From the NCBI GenBank assembly GCA_047495785.1, contig JBLDXI010000009.1, forward strand, positions 310,001-374,000: a stretch of DNA of 64,000 nucleotides, given 5' to 3'. The stretch is from Lepidodermella squamata (Eukaryota > Gastrotricha). Shown one piece after another: positions 22,038-34,489 of the stretch; positions within the stretch are counted from its first letter, which is position 1; every line of letters begins with the position of its first letter. The position numbers and the translations under genes are program-made. Below the pieces are notes generated by a model. The model was not told the origin of the DNA. It ran no database searches and saw only the letters and a program-made list of their open reading frames with translations.

Positions 22038-22319
22038 TCAAGAACTGAAGTTTTGCAGTCGGAATGGCCTTATAAATGAAAAAACTGTGTAATTAACAGC
22101 GTTTAAAAACACCGATAGAGTAGAAGGCAGAGAAAAACCGAATGGGACATCAAGGCTTAGCAGAAAGGTGAACGATAAGGGCTGAAAAATTCTACCATAA
22201 GACATGAAGTTGATTATTTGACACGGGGTAGTGAGAAAATTGGCGCTTGCCAACAGCATTGTAACAATAAATAACACAGGCAATGGGTTCACACGGCGGG
22301 ATACACAAAATTTAGCCAT
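22038..22319 (-). CDS. Hypothetical small membrane or secreted protein
   Basis: An intronless 93-codon ORF with an ATG start. The N-terminus resembles a signal peptide or membrane anchor (basic start, then PLPVLFIVTMLLASANFL), and the rest is strongly hydrophobic and aromatic. A TATA-like box (GCTATATAAC) lies about 35 bp upstream of the ATG. It has a weak resemblance to the last two helices of a GPCR, but no conserved NPxxY motif. I do not recognise it and it may be chance. Confidence 0.2.
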   Translation of the reverse strand: MAKFCVSRRVNPLPVLFIVTMLLASANFLTTPCQIINFMSYGRIFQPLSFTFLLSLDVPFGFSLPSTLSVFLNAVNYTVFSFIRPFRLQNFSS

Positions 22320-23625
22320 TGCGCGATTACGAATTGAAGGGCGAGTTATATAGCATCATAGGTATATGGTAACAAATTGAATAGCTAATTTTCAAATATA
22401 AATCGGTGACAATAGCAGCCATTGAATTGTGTTCAGTACTTTTTGGGCTTGGTAGAAACGGTTGGGAGACGAACAGCGAGAAAATGAATTAGTTCAACAA
22501 AATCAAAGCCAACAAAATATAATTAACAACAATTTTCCAAGCGTTAGATGAAGAATCAGTACCAATTGCTCAAAATTGCAGCTATGACAGATTTGTTTAC
22601 GGATCCTATAGCAGCGAACCATCATCGCAAAAATACTATTTATCATGCATTGCCATTTATAAAAAAAACGAACGAACGAAAAGGCTTGACATGCTTTGCA
22701 CGCGACCGGTTTTCCAGTGAGGTGTCGTCGACTCGAATAATTTTTGTAAGGCTAAAGCGGTAGAAGACGCAAAGCTGCTGGAAACCTCTATGTCAGCGAA
22801 AGGGTGGCGGATGTAGGAGCTTTTATACGTAAGATAAGTAATGTCATAGTTCGGTCGTATAACCACTAATGCAGAAAAACTAGTAAGTGAAGATCTGTAC
22901 AGCTGATATAGCATAATGCCAGTTACGGCGCGTTATCACACAGGTAGCCCGAGTCAGGACGTCGGCGTGCTGAACTGCGTTTGATTAACATGAGAGAAGG
23001 TGTTGTTCAAAAAACGCTCAAATCCTCATTTCGCCTCGGCAGCAACGAGTCGGCTAATGAGGACGCGACTGTGATCAAAAATTCCTCTCGAGGCAAGTTT
23101 AGTTGTAAATCCGAAACAAACGGGCGTATTTGCATAAGATTGAAAGAAAATTCCTGAGAAACATGAACGCACAAAACCGCGTTCGATTCTCCGCATCATC
23201 GCCAAGGGCCGTATTATAAGGCTAGCTCAGATATATCGCATGTAGAAAACAGAGATTGCAGGCGCTATCGTTCAATATATAGGTACAGCTATATATGTAG
23301 GTAGGTAGAATTTTCACGATTTCGATCGCATCGATTTGTCCAAGATTCTTCGACCGCAAAATATAGGTATAGCAATATAACATAATATATAGTAGATATC
23401 ATCAATTTTCAAGTAAGCAGTAATCAGTCACTTTCGAATAAATGTAAGAATATTAAAAAATATGCAGTAATTCAAGCTAAATATATTTGTCTATGGCGGG
23501 CACAAAATAGTGGTAGATAAGCGCTATGAAATAAAGGACTCGAGAACTTGTTGTCAAAAACACGCCGGCCTCCTCGTATAAAGGGTTAGGATGAGCTGCT
23601 TCGTTGATGAGTTGACAGTGGCAAA

Positions 23626-25214
23626 TCACGCTCGGCCTTCTTGCGCGTGGCGTCTCGTCAGCGTTGCAGCAGCATTGCCGTTCAGCGAGCTTGCAACAAC
23701 GCCGTTGTGCTTGTGATGAAGACTTCCATTCGTGTGATTGCCATTGGTCTGTTTGGTCGCAGCACCACTGGTTTTCGAAGCCTCTGAAGACTGCGGGACG
23801 TAGGGCTCAGCGACCACGTAGCTGTTGGCAGGGTCGTCCTTCAGCTTACCGCGCCACATCTTGATATCGGCGCGGGCGAGGCGGTACAGCAGAACCGGGT
23901 TGATGGCCCACAGGACCACCATGCAGCTCGATATGCACGTGATGTAGACAGTGGTCACACGCGTGTACTCAGTCGCGATGGCGTATGTGATTTGAATCAT
24001 AGACCCGAACCGGCAAATGACGAAGGTGACGAAATTTGCGAATGTATTCACGGTGTATAGCCGGCTGTTCTTGAAATTTAGACCGGCCATTTGCATAAGT
24101 TTCCTAGAGCGAAAATAAATATTCAACTTCTGAATTCGTAAATTTACTAAAAATGGTACCGGGAGTGCAGGAAAAATGAGTTGACTTCTGCCAACAAGGC
24201 AACTACGTTGTAACCAAGGCATTGATTTGCCATCATGTGGTAGACGAACATGAATGTGATTGAGACATGATGCGCGACTAGCTCCCACAGCTCACCAGCC
24301 TGTCGGTAGAAGTTTACACAAAAAAGCAGTATTAGTGGAGTTGCATGAATGCTGCGAATCAGCAGACAAAAGAAACCAAGCAGAATTTCGAACATAATTC
24401 AGAAGTTGACTATTAATGCGTCGCTAATTTCTATAAAAAGCAGGCACTTTATATCGGATAGTCCCGAGGAGACACGCACACCAAGCCTGCTTTACAGGTG
24501 GGAGAGAAACTGCCGACATATCCTTTCGAATGCTAAAGGCACTGATTGAAAGTGGTGAGTTTGGGCCTGTGTTAGTTAGTGTGATGAAGTGGTGGGGTGA
24601 AGCCAAAACAAAAGCACAAACACCGAGCAGGCAGGAAAAGGGTAGGTATGTTAAAAGCTACTGAAATGGCAAAACTTGGCAAATTTCAGGCAGTTAGCTG
24701 CAATCACCTCGGCCCTTACATGGCGGTAAATCCACATGTCGTACAGATCGAATAGGAAGTAGCCAGACGAGAAGGCAACCAGCAGGTAAGACGCCATCGA
24801 CTGGAATTTGATCATGTCTTGGGTTAACACGTTGTACGATATCACGTAAATCGTCAGGTCCCAACTGCCGCACACGAATGCATGGGTCCAAGAGACGAGC
24901 AGATTTCGCCACCGCCAGTAATTACTCCAGTGCTGAAATCACAAGAAAAATCATCATTACATTCATAAGCAAAGGAAATATCAACGAAAAACCAAGCCAA
25001 AGACTAATGAAATGATGATTTGAATTACCGCTTTGTGGCGTGTGACGTGAAGAATGATTTGGTTCAAAACGTAGAATGCGAAGAAGAAGAACGAGATGGC
25101 CGAAATGCCGATCCAGCAGTCAATCGGATATCTCTGGTCGAACATGTAAGAGTAGCTGAAAAAACTCGCGTCTTTGCCAGTGTTCGAATCGGTTATTTTC
25201 GAATCGGATGCCAT
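23626..25214 (-). CDS. TLC-domain membrane protein, TLCD1/TLCD2-like
   Basis: Four exons (25214-25029, 24932-24720, 24299-24160, 24103-23626) give 338 residues. The TLC domain spans about residues 35-270 with several membrane helices. Signature pieces are WRWRNLLVSWTHAFVCGSWD, LLVAFSSGYFLFDLYDM and ELVAHHVSI (paired His), followed by ALLAEVNSFFLHSRKLM. This is the TLCD1/2 pattern (WRN..VS..H, GYF..D..D, VHH, EV.N.FL..R). The ceramide-synthase Lag1 motif is absent. In animals TLCD1/2 influence membrane phosphatidylethanolamine composition and fluidity. About 70 C-terminal residues are Asn/His/Ser-rich and probably cytosolic. An upstream in-frame extension exists, but the Asp/Ser-rich start at 25214 is the more natural one. 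Confidence 0.82.
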
Positions 25215-26728
25215 GATATCGAATTCGAAATATGGATTTTTTTTACGATGGAGCACAGATACGTGGAGAGATCTCGGATTGTTGAAGCAAACGAGAAGCA
25301 AACGAGGAAACCCACCGACAACAGCTAATCACCCTATAAGCAACCAATATGGCGTCACTCTCTACAAAAATAATTCCTACAAAAAGAAAACAAAAATGTC
25401 AAGTCAATAAAAATAACATTCATTCAAGATTTTTTGGATAATGACCATCATCATATTATTTCTTCAACCCGCGATGAAATGAGAAAAAATCGTTATTCGC
25501 GAAAATATGACAGCAATAATGTGTATATTGGTATTGATATTACAAGAAATGCGTAATTTTTTAAGTAACATGGTCGATATTCCGGATTCAGAGACGATCA
25601 TACATGCAGTATGGAAGAAAGGCCTCACGTTACTCCAACGCAGCAAAAATAAATGCAAAATTTCACAATAACTCGTGATGAGTTTTCTCGCTCGCAGACA
25701 CCATTGCACAAAAAGTACGAAGACACAACTAACGAGGCTTTGATATGCAGAAGCGCATTTTCTCCCCAGATACTAATTTCCACATCGAGGAGCACCCATG
25801 ATACTGGTAAGATTCATTTATAAACCAATTTTTTTCTACACAAGTCGAGTGCTATCGGGATCGATGACACAAAATAACATCATGATTATATTATGTGGTG
25901 TCAACGTCGTTAAGGAGGATCCGAAATAGCAGCAGCAGCAGTATTGATCATAAATTGGCGCGAGGTTAGAACTTTCGACCGCAAAAGAGTAACTCAGCTT
26001 AAAACAATAAATTGAGTCGCATACAAAAGTAGCAGTCTTACATCGGGACGTACATCAGTTCCGTGTACAAAATACCCAACAAAAAGAAGGATTAGTGTTT
26101 AGTAAATAATTATTAGCTGGTGTCACCGATACCGAAGAAAAGAGAGCCAAAAATGGAAAATAAGCTTGAAATAACCCATTTTACCACGTAATGGCGGCGG
26201 GAAGATGATAGCTCAATTGTAAGGTGAAGATTTCGCAACCCTGAAAAAAGTCGACAACAATTAAGCTTAGCCAGCAAGAAGAAGGGTGTGGGTTTTTGGC
26301 TGGTAATCTACGTGTTGTCACTGGGCAAACAACGAATCATTGAATGCCAACAAACACATCACCATATAAAAAACACGCCTAAGAAGGACCGGCGAACAAG
26401 CTAACACTTGTATGTAGTGAATATACATTAATACATGAACACCGTATCAGAAAGCATATCTAAAACAGAAAATAGGTTTTTTTCGTTTACATTTATTAAT
26501 TTCCCATTATCAACCCGGGGCCGAGCTGTATTAATATTGCTTGCGTTAAGAACGTGTATTATACGCTATTTTGATGATGATGGAAATGCGTGGGTACACT
26601 ACTCACGCAACAAATATTAGGCCAGGCAGATGATAGACAAGTATTTCAATATATTATAGCGTAGCAGTAGTTATGTGAGAATAAAAAATGCATTTGCTGC
26701 GCAGCTTCACGCCATCTCGGTGGTAACA
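25215..26728. other. Intergenic region
   Basis: About 1.5 kb of AT-rich DNA between the TLCD-like 5' end and the Mondo 3' end. Short ORFs here have no domain or splice support. A short CAG/AGC run lies near 25930. Confidence 0.35.
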
Positions 26729-29700
26729 TCACCGTTTGATTGATTGCTGGACGAGAAAGGCCGGTAGCATTTCCGGAGCCCCGAGTATTGGACTCGTCCG
26801 TGCCAGCTCCAGCAGCAACTGGCTCGACGCCTGGCGGAGCGCAGGCAACGAGCAGGACTGAGCGATCCACTCTCGTAGCGACGCCAGGTCGGTGACAACT
26901 GTGCGTGCTTTCGAAGGATTCGCGGGTGTGATTATGTCGATTTGGACGATGTCGAGGAAGGCGGGGAACAGCGGCTTGAATATGTTGCTCAGCAGCACGA
27001 ACCGCCACGAGTCTTGCGATTTCCGGCTTATGAAGGCGTCGAACCGCGATATCACTCGCGCCCGTTGACCAGCTGGCGTGCCGAAACGGCCAGACGAGGA
27101 AGCCCCTGAGAGAGGGCCAGTTTTACAGGCACCCACTGAGGGCAGGGAGCTTTGCAACCTGGTCACGTCCAGAGAGATTTCGTCGATTTCGTCGCGAAAA
27201 ACATTTACATTTGCGGAGAGTTGGTTCACTTCGCCAGTCAGTTGATCCAGAAATCTTGCAACTAAACAGTGAATACATACAAAAAACCCTTCAGTATCAA
27301 TCAGAATCACGAGTTCAATTTAAATCAAGAGTTCGTTAAATTTTTCAAGGCGGTGATACGAGATGAATAAAATGTTGCTGAGTAATTTTTATTAGAGAAA
27401 AATTATATATCCCTCGCCCTATCCTGAAGAAAACATAATTAGAATCCACTCCAAAAAGGATTATCAAGCTAATACAATTCCATTAAAGAATGAATAAGAA
27501 GTAAATACAAAGATAAGATTGCATACCAGATAGCAGAAGAGCTGCTTGACTAAGCCCAGCGCGACGACCACGACCACCGCCGACACCTCCGCTTTTGTTC
27601 TGGGGTACGAAAGACTCGGGCAACAGCTCATTGAGTCTTTCCATGGCTGAGGTGATGGCGCTGCGTCGCCGAGATTCGCAAACTATGTGCACGATGCGCC
27701 GCCGAGCGCTGTTCGCGGATGTCGACGGGGTCAAGTCGGCCGCCGCGTAACTTCCAGCTTGATCCTGCTTCTGAACAGCGAAAAGTTGCTGCTGTTGTTG
27801 TTGCTGTTGCTGCTGCGATTGCGGCGGCATCGTATCACTGCCGTACTTCAATCGCTGGTGTAAGACCGAATTCGATGACGATGCTGGCATCAAATTCGAC
27901 GAAGATGAGCTCAAATCACCGGCAATTGACGACGATAATTTAACAGGGTATAGAGGTAAATGAGCGGGGGCAGGGTTGACTTTCGCCATTTCCTGCACTT
28001 GCACCGGCTCGCCGCGAGGTCGCTTTTTCGGCGGAAGGCCGGACGAAATCTGATCAGCTGACATGGGCGTCAAAGGCCCCGTGCTGTTGTCAGGATTCAT
28101 CCACGACCTCCGCGACTGAACATTCGATAACACGACAGGTACGTCGTTATTTTGACTCGGCATCATCATCGCCGGTTGCTTGGCGCTGTTTAGCCGAACG
28201 ATTTGCCCGGGTTTTTGGTTCTGCACCGGTTTAGCCGGTTCTTGGTTTGAACTTAACAAATGAGGAGCGGCAGCAGTCGACGACATGCTATCGACATAGC
28301 TCGATGGCATGGTCACAGACGAGCAAACCGAGGCAGCAGCTGACAGCAGCATGAGGTTGTTGTTATTGTGGTTCATCGACGAGAAAGAAGCGACTGAATC
28401 CGGGGTACTTTGCAGTAAGCTCGCGACAGTTGGATTGTAGCGGGCTAGCGTTGACGAGCTGCCAGAATTCGAATTCGAACTGAAATTATTAGTAACAACT
28501 TGCTGATTGCGTTGTTGCTGCTGTTGGCGTTCGTCCAGGCCGCTGAGGTGTCGGCGTCTTGTCGTCACGGGCATATCGCCCCGTGCGTTTGTCTGCGGTA
28601 CAAACGCTGGCTGCTGGTCGACGGGGGCGCCGGCGGACGCGGTCATAAAAAACTGCTGTTGAGGTCTGCGGTTTTGCGGCGCCTGTTGTTGTTGTTGTTG
28701 CTGCTGTTGTTGTTGGTAGGGATCGCTTTGCGCTGCAAAACGAACACATGCGAGCAATTAGACAGTGAAGCACAAAAACTGGCGGGGATTGTTTTCACAG
28801 GCACGCATCGTTGGTGCTAGGGTAGGGCGGCCTTATCACCAGCAGCAGTATGCATGCAAGAGTGCACAGTGCGCGGAGATAAAGCTAGAGCAGATAGCAA
28901 TATAAAGGATAAAGTAGGTACCTGCTGCCATGTACGGCTGTTGAGCCTGCGAAGTGCCAAAAGCTGACATCTGCGGTGCCATTTGCTGCTGGTGTGGCTG
29001 GTACATCAATGACGTGTCATTGAATGCAGGCCGGATGCTGATCGCCGGCGCTGCCTGCATCGACTGAACAGGTGGATCTTGCGCGAGAAAAATATCGTCG
29101 TCTGCTTGCTGCACTTGTCGGGTCGGCGCTTGCGCTTGTTGAGGCTGAGCAGCGCTCGTGCCCTGAAACGGACCCGATGACATGATGGGAGGGTGGTGAG
29201 CTGCACGAAAATTGAGTCTGCCGTTGTAACTGGCAAGGAACGGCGAAGGCGTATCAGTTTCATACTGCCAAGAGGTTGAGGCGCCAAAATTCGTCGACTG
29301 CAGGTCAGACAGAAATGCTGTAAAACAATCATAGTCAGCAAAACTGTGAACCGATTCTCGTCACCGGGATATTAATAGCGATGAAAGAGTATTGATCGCA
29401 AGTGCATAGCAACGGTGCGCAAAAGGGCGCGCCGGAATAGCGGAAGCGAGCCAATGAATCTACGCAATAGGAAAAGGTAAGAAAACTAACGCGGAGTTTT
29501 AGGCGACAACTCCGTCACTGGCTGCAGTTGCATTAGGCCAGGCTGTATCAAATCTGCGTTTCCCAGGCCACCTTAACGAGATAAAGCGGAAGTAAATAGC
29601 TGTGTTTTTAAAGCAAGCTGTCTCAGAAATATACCGAGCGTCTTCGGATCAGGGAATTCGAACATGCTGTTGCATAGATTCGTAAACAGCGTGTCTGAAA

Positions 29701-30610
29701 AGTCAGCGACCCACATATCGTTATCGTCGTCATAATCACAGAAATTAGACAAAGGCGTAGGAGGACCCATTGCTGACGTGATATTGGTAGGGACGGTGAG
29801 CGAATTACTGGTTGTTGTAGCATTTCCGGCGCTAGAAGTAGGAATGTGCCCAAAGTTGGCACTGCCAGTATTAGGCCTACTCTCCGGGGTTCGCTGGACA
29901 GCTTTGAACGAGAAATGTCTGCCCCTGCATTTGCGTGCAATCACGGCTGGCAGTCGCCAACGCCGGTACTCCTCCTGAATACTCTGTTGGCTCCTCTTCC
30001 AGTACTTTCCCTCAAGTATAACATTATCGGGGCGGCGATCGTTAAACATTTTCGTCGGGACGTACAAATTGCAAACAACAGGTTTGTGTCCGAGTAATGC
30101 TAGTAAAAATGATTGCATATCTCACAATAATCTGAATTCACGCAGCAAACTTTGTTTAAACCATTCTCTCCATATCAAATTGTTGAGTCGGATGCAGTCT
30201 TTCATTGTCAATTTCAAATCTTTGTAGATGTTCCATCGCGGAGAAGGTATTTTTCCGCTGAAATCATGTCAGTGAAAACAATATGATAATGATATTGAAT
30301 ATCGTGAAATACCTATAGGCTAAATCCAGACATCGAAACAGATTATTCAGCGTTCGATCGATGAAAAATGTGACATTGCCGCGGACGTATTTGTAAACGC
30401 TATTGCGGCGCCTTCTGAATTGCGGATTATCTTCGCTTGATTCAAATTCTTCATTATTTTCCTATGATCCGGAAAAAGAATCTCAATCTGAAATTCGAAA
30501 ACAAGGTTTAGCTTGCATACCTGATCTTTGTGGACTTCGCTCAGCATGAAGTGTCCACTGTGTATGGGGCCTTCTGATTGCTGCACCATATTTGGTTTGC
30601 AAAATGTCAT
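26729..30610 (-). CDS. Mondo/ChREBP (MLXIP-type) bHLHZip glucose-sensing transcription factor
   Basis: Eight exons (30610-30521, 30461-30313, 30257-30142, 30099-29635, 29571-29491, 29317-28922, 28732-27527, 27261-26729) join in frame to about 1,011 residues. The N-terminus has all Mondo conserved regions: IHSGHFMLS, YKYVRGNVTFFIDRTL, LFRCLDLAYSGKIPSPRW, IRLNNLIWREWF, PVVCNLYVP and ILEGKYWKRS. Then come FSDTLFTNL and GNADLIQPGLMQLQP of the glucose-response module. The middle is Gln/Ser/Pro-rich with polyQ tracts. The C-terminus has a basic region with H-x3-E-x3-R contacts (HIVCESRRR), helix 1, a long Gly/Arg-rich loop, helix 2 and zipper. It ends in the WRF...FKPLFPAF...CSLPALR segment of the Mlx-pairing and cytoplasmic-retention domain. 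In the family, Mondo-Mlx shuttles from cytosol to nucleus on glucose-6-phosphate and activates glycolytic and lipogenic genes. The start is inferred; a splice acceptor lies 33 bp upstream. Confidence 0.92.
28690..28717 (-). repeat. CAA/CAG trinucleotide tract (polyGln) in Mondo
   Basis: A near-pure CAA/CAG run encodes about 11 glutamines in the minus-strand Mondo frame. A second run lies near 27790-27820. Mixed CAA and CAG codons suggest selection for glutamine rather than simple slippage alone. Confidence 0.8.
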
Positions 30611-32228
30611 CCGTTTAAAATGTTGAAGAAACTCATTCAAAGTCTAAGCAAAAATTGGCAAAGAATTAGATCTCTATTCTAGAAGTTAGTTATAAATACA
30701 AATCCTAATGATTAGAAATAACGAAAAAAAAGCCTCACATGTGAATATATTTTGTTGATTTTCTCGCAAGGAAATGATAATTTAAAGCTAATATCAAGAT
30801 TGTAAAGAGTTCTTGCATTTTGAAGAAGATTCAAAAGGGATTTCCATGACATCGCAATTGATTGGCAGGATCAATTCTTGATTTATAAATACGATTAATA
30901 AAATTCTTCCAAGTGATATAATATCCTTTTCTTATATATTTAGAGTGTAACGCGAGTCTACTCTCATTGAAAATGGAAACAACAAAAAACAAAATTACAG
31001 CTAGGAATGTAGAATTAATTGTCCTGCAAGCAGGGTAAATGATAGGTTCGCATGATGATATGCAATATGGTATGATATGGTATGAGACGGAGGAACTTGG
31101 AGGAAACCATTATTACCCAGTTTCTTGCAATATAATATTCATTCAAAACGAAAGCTAATACATGCGAGAGAATCCCAATCCCTTTTTCAACATTCCGATT
31201 TTCGAAACGTCTTTCAAAATTTTCGAAAACGCAAAGCGTCTTTCGAATAAAGACGGGCAGGTACGATTGGGTTAAACATATTTATTTATCAACAGTAAAA
31301 TTTACAATTATTCAATGCTACTACTAACGTTTCAATGATAATGAACACGTTAGTGTAGAGGACTATGGGAGAAAATAGGGAATATTACATGCTAAGGGTG
31401 TGGCATAGCTTGGTTTGATCCTGATGAACGCAGTGTTAATTAGCATTTCAGGCGGTGTGCAAACTGGAAATTGAACTTTGGACTACGTGAAACGCTAGCT
31501 AAATTCTGTTTAAAAAATACGATCCACAGCTAAAGCTGCGATTGGCATAACGATCATCGCCGAAGAATTATTCATTGTGAGTAATAAACATTGTATGATG
31601 CCACATTATCCAGCTCGCGCCTCCCAGATTCCAGATTCCAGTCACATCAACAATCAAGACGGAATTAAGGTCATCTTGAAAAGATGTGCCATATAATACT
31701 GCCCAAATGACGTCATTGGCAATACATCTTCACATGTATCAAAACTAATAATCAAGGATAATGTATTGCTAACTAAAAAAATGTCAACCAATAATCACAT
31801 TTTTTATTTTGAATTTCAAACTTTCGCGCTTGAACTCAGCTGACTGACTATGGCAGCGCCCGCGTCTGTGTTCGGCGTTTGCGTTCAAAAGCTTCCTCCA
31901 CAACCGCAAACTCGGTTCCTCTAAACCCGTCAAGGTCATACCGCCAATATTTTCGAGTTCGTCAAGGAGCAACTGGATCAATGGATCGAGCCCTGAACCA
32001 TATAGTTATTTTCTGCTCGCTGTTCCGCATTCCGTACCGAAAGTAGAACCATCAATAATTGTGATGGCTGGGATGCTTAATAATTGTGACGCCCAAAACC
32101 TTGAGCGAAGATACAATCAGAAATGTTGATTGGGCTATACTTTATATATAATTCCCTCCAATCAATCTAGCCAAGTACTTGGGCTGCGAACACTATCACC
32201 GACAACTACATCGATGATGATTACGGCT
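30611..32228. other. Gene-poor AT-rich region
   Basis: About 1.6 kb with no firm gene. Near 31.0-31.1 kb there is a short imperfect TGATATGG/TATGATATGG repeat. A 65-codon minus-strand ORF (31981-31784) is preceded by a splice acceptor (GGTTCAG) and has charged residues. No donor upstream matches its phase, so I leave it unassigned. Confidence 0.35.
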
Positions 32229-32560
32229 TTACACTCTTTGCGAGGGTTTTGCCGCCTTCAACGCGGAGGCACAAATTCGGGCAGTCAGTCGCCGCCACCC
32301 ATTGTGGTCGCTGGCGAGATCTCGGAGCATCGCCATGTCTTTTTCACTAGCCACATCAGGGTACGAAAGCTTCCCGTAGTTGTGATCTTCATATGTTACT
32401 TTCAGGTGATTGTGTGCTTCCCTTATTTCCTTGGCAAGCACTTTTGGCAGTTTGGTCAGGCCTAAGCCTAGGTAGGGTTGGTCACCAACTCGGAAATACA
32501 GATCCATCGCGGCTTGCACTGGTGTCGTCGCCGGTAGACGTAGAATGTGGCCGACACAAC
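32229..32560 (-). pseudogene. LINE reverse-transcriptase C-terminal relic
   Basis: The minus-strand frame reads GHILRLPATTP, then about 60 residues, then LASDHNGWRRL. This is the arrangement of the C-terminus of many non-LTR retrotransposon polymerases: a GH-(I/V)-LR-(M/L)-P motif and, some 60-80 residues later, a DR-x-x-WR motif. The frame is closed upstream by stops, and only a separate-frame 75-codon ORF precedes it, so it would be 5'-truncated and dead. Similarity is short and judged by eye. Confidence 0.4.
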
Positions 32561-32865
32561 TACATCATTTTCTAAAAATACGTGGAAATCGTCCTTGCCA
32601 GTGCTATAACATATATTGGGCCATTTATCTTGTATGACAGGTGTAAGTAATTGGGACGGTTGAATGTGTACGCTGTACACTGCACACTTGATCATATCAA
32701 AGCTTAAAGCTTGGTAAAATAGGTAACAGAAAAATCGTTCCTATAGTAAATGAGAAAATTAATGGTTCATGGAAGAAAAGCAAAAATCGTAGCTTTCGCA
32801 ATCTTACTACTAGTTTACCGCCAATCAGTAAATCATTGCATTTGTCGATTCAAGTAGACTGTAAA

Positions 32866-34489
32866 ATGCGTAGATACTTCAATAGTCCACCGAGCACACG
32901 AGCTCATCGAGATCGCGATGATCGAGGCAGCTATTCTGGTGAGCCCTGCTTAATATATAATCACCTTCAAGCTTCAAGACATCTTGCGCTATTATGTTCA
33001 GCTTCCAGACTAAGGACAAATGATTATGACCGCGATCGGGACAGAGACCGAGAGAGAGATCGCGAGCGAGACCGCCAACGGGAACGAGAGCGCGGCAATG
33101 ATCGCTTCCCTCGTCTTGAACGCACCATCAATATCAGCGTAAGTTCTACCCTGGGTTTTATTCAAGAATGGCTTAGTTGTTGAATCTTGATGTTTGGGGT
33201 AAATTGCTGCATCGAAGCTTTTCGGAACATTTACCGCCTTCTTGTTACATTTTAGCATGTGTGATTACTCGACAAGGACCTTCTATTTATGAAACTATCG
33301 GCTGGGCACAACTAAAAGTTTGTAGTCACAAAACTTGACAGCCTTAATAATCGTAGCACTAATATTTTTGAGTCTTAGATCTTGGTCTTAGTGGGTTAAA
33401 AAATCCTTATAATTAAATGCATTGTATTTGCATAATAAATTTTCCTTTCTGCAGACGTCTAGGAGATCGCGCTCTCCTCGACGCCCGGACCATTCACCTC
33501 GCCGAAGCTCATCATCAAGTAAGCCTCGCGTACCAGCGACTTCTGCTTCCCGATTATCAACTACTAGATTGCGCAGTCGAAGTCGTAGCCCTGGTAAACA
33601 TTGTTAATTGTTCCTATCCTACCCTATCATATATATTTTGCTAACCAGTGGCAAAACCTGTCCTTAAGCCTAGATCCGCCGATGACTTGAGGAATCAGCT
33701 GGAAAATCCGAGTTTGCTGCGAAAGCCGTAAGTATTTATAGCTATGATTTTTTCAAAGCTTAAGTGTTATCATGTGACAGGGTTGCCAATGGCACGGAGA
33801 ATGTCCCTTGCAGGGTCTGTGGTGAAATATACATTCCGATATACCGTCACGTGAAAACAGCTGCCCATATTGTGAGCGTCTCTTAATGAAACCTTCTTAA
33901 ATCTTCAAATTTGTTCGTTTAGAGGCGAGTAAAGCTTTGCAATGCTGGTTGTCGCAAATGTGAAATCGAGAAGTAGGTTGCCTTTCGAAGGAATTGCAAG
34001 ACAATTTGATAATTTATTTACGGTAGATTTGCTTCGTTTAAAGAACAACGTGACCATATGGCCGAATTTCACGCAAATGAGTCACCTGAGAAAAAAGTAA
34101 CTAATGGTGGAGAATTCAAAACGGTTGACTCGGCCGGAGTTTTCGACGGATCAGATAACGAGAAGAAGGCGGAAAAAGCAGATAAGAAAGTTGCGCCGCT
34201 CCCAAAACCTGTTATTCCGAAAGAGGCCCCGGAATTTCAAGAACCGGATACAGCATACGCTGTTGACTTTATCACGCCAATTAAAGGTTTTTACTGTCAA
34301 ATATGTAAAAAGTTTTTCACGACTGAAAAAGCGGCTCGAGAGCTGCACGCCAAGTCAGCCAGTCATTTCACGGCCTTCAAGCAACTTGTTGAGCGAGAGA
34401 ATCTGAAAAATCTGACTGAAACTAAAGCAGACACCGATCAGAAGAGCAGCGAGCAGACTGCGAGCAATAACGCTTTGGAGCTAATGTGA
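32866..34489 (+). CDS. RS-rich protein with three zinc fingers (matrin/U1-type)
   Basis: Seven exons (32866-32938, 33002-33138, 33455-33593, 33649-33727, 33781-33871, 33923-33972, 34027-34489) give 343 residues. The N-terminus is a long Arg/Asp/Glu/Ser repeat (RDRDRERD...) followed by an RS domain (SRRSRSPRR), typical of splicing-associated nuclear proteins. Three fingers follow: CRVCGEIYIPIYRHVKTAAH, a C-x2-C...H-x4-H finger split by an intron (CRKC...HMAEFH), and CQICKKFFTTEKAARELHAK with the last His in SASH. The last is preceded by VDFITPIKGFY, resembling the second matrin-type finger of Matrin-3/ZNF638-like proteins. Likely an RNA-binding nuclear protein; the exact orthologue is not recognised. 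AATAAA lies at 34573-34578, and a splice acceptor lies 8 bp before the ATG. Confidence 0.75.

Larger units (their letters stand above)
19515..23625. other. Gene-poor region with a foldback element
   Basis: About 4 kb without a well-supported gene. Contents: several short ORFs with no domains; a foldback/inverted-repeat element at about 20837-21436; and a 93-codon intronless minus ORF (22319-22038) with a TATA-like box, listed separately. The zone around 23.2-23.4 kb is AT-rich with TATA/TAGGTA repeats. Confidence 0.35.

Noticed and set aside
22038-22319. Last two helices of a GPCR
   Set aside because: No NPxxY or equivalent motif and no upstream exons encoding the other helices; kept only as a hypothetical small protein.
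31784-31981. Possible last exon of a minus-strand gene following the LINE-like frame
   Set aside because: An acceptor is present, but no upstream donor of matching phase was found; left unassigned.
32468-32695. 75-codon minus ORF as a first exon joined to the LINE-like frame
   Set aside because: It overlaps the LINE-like frame in another phase, and no donor/acceptor pair joins them sensibly.
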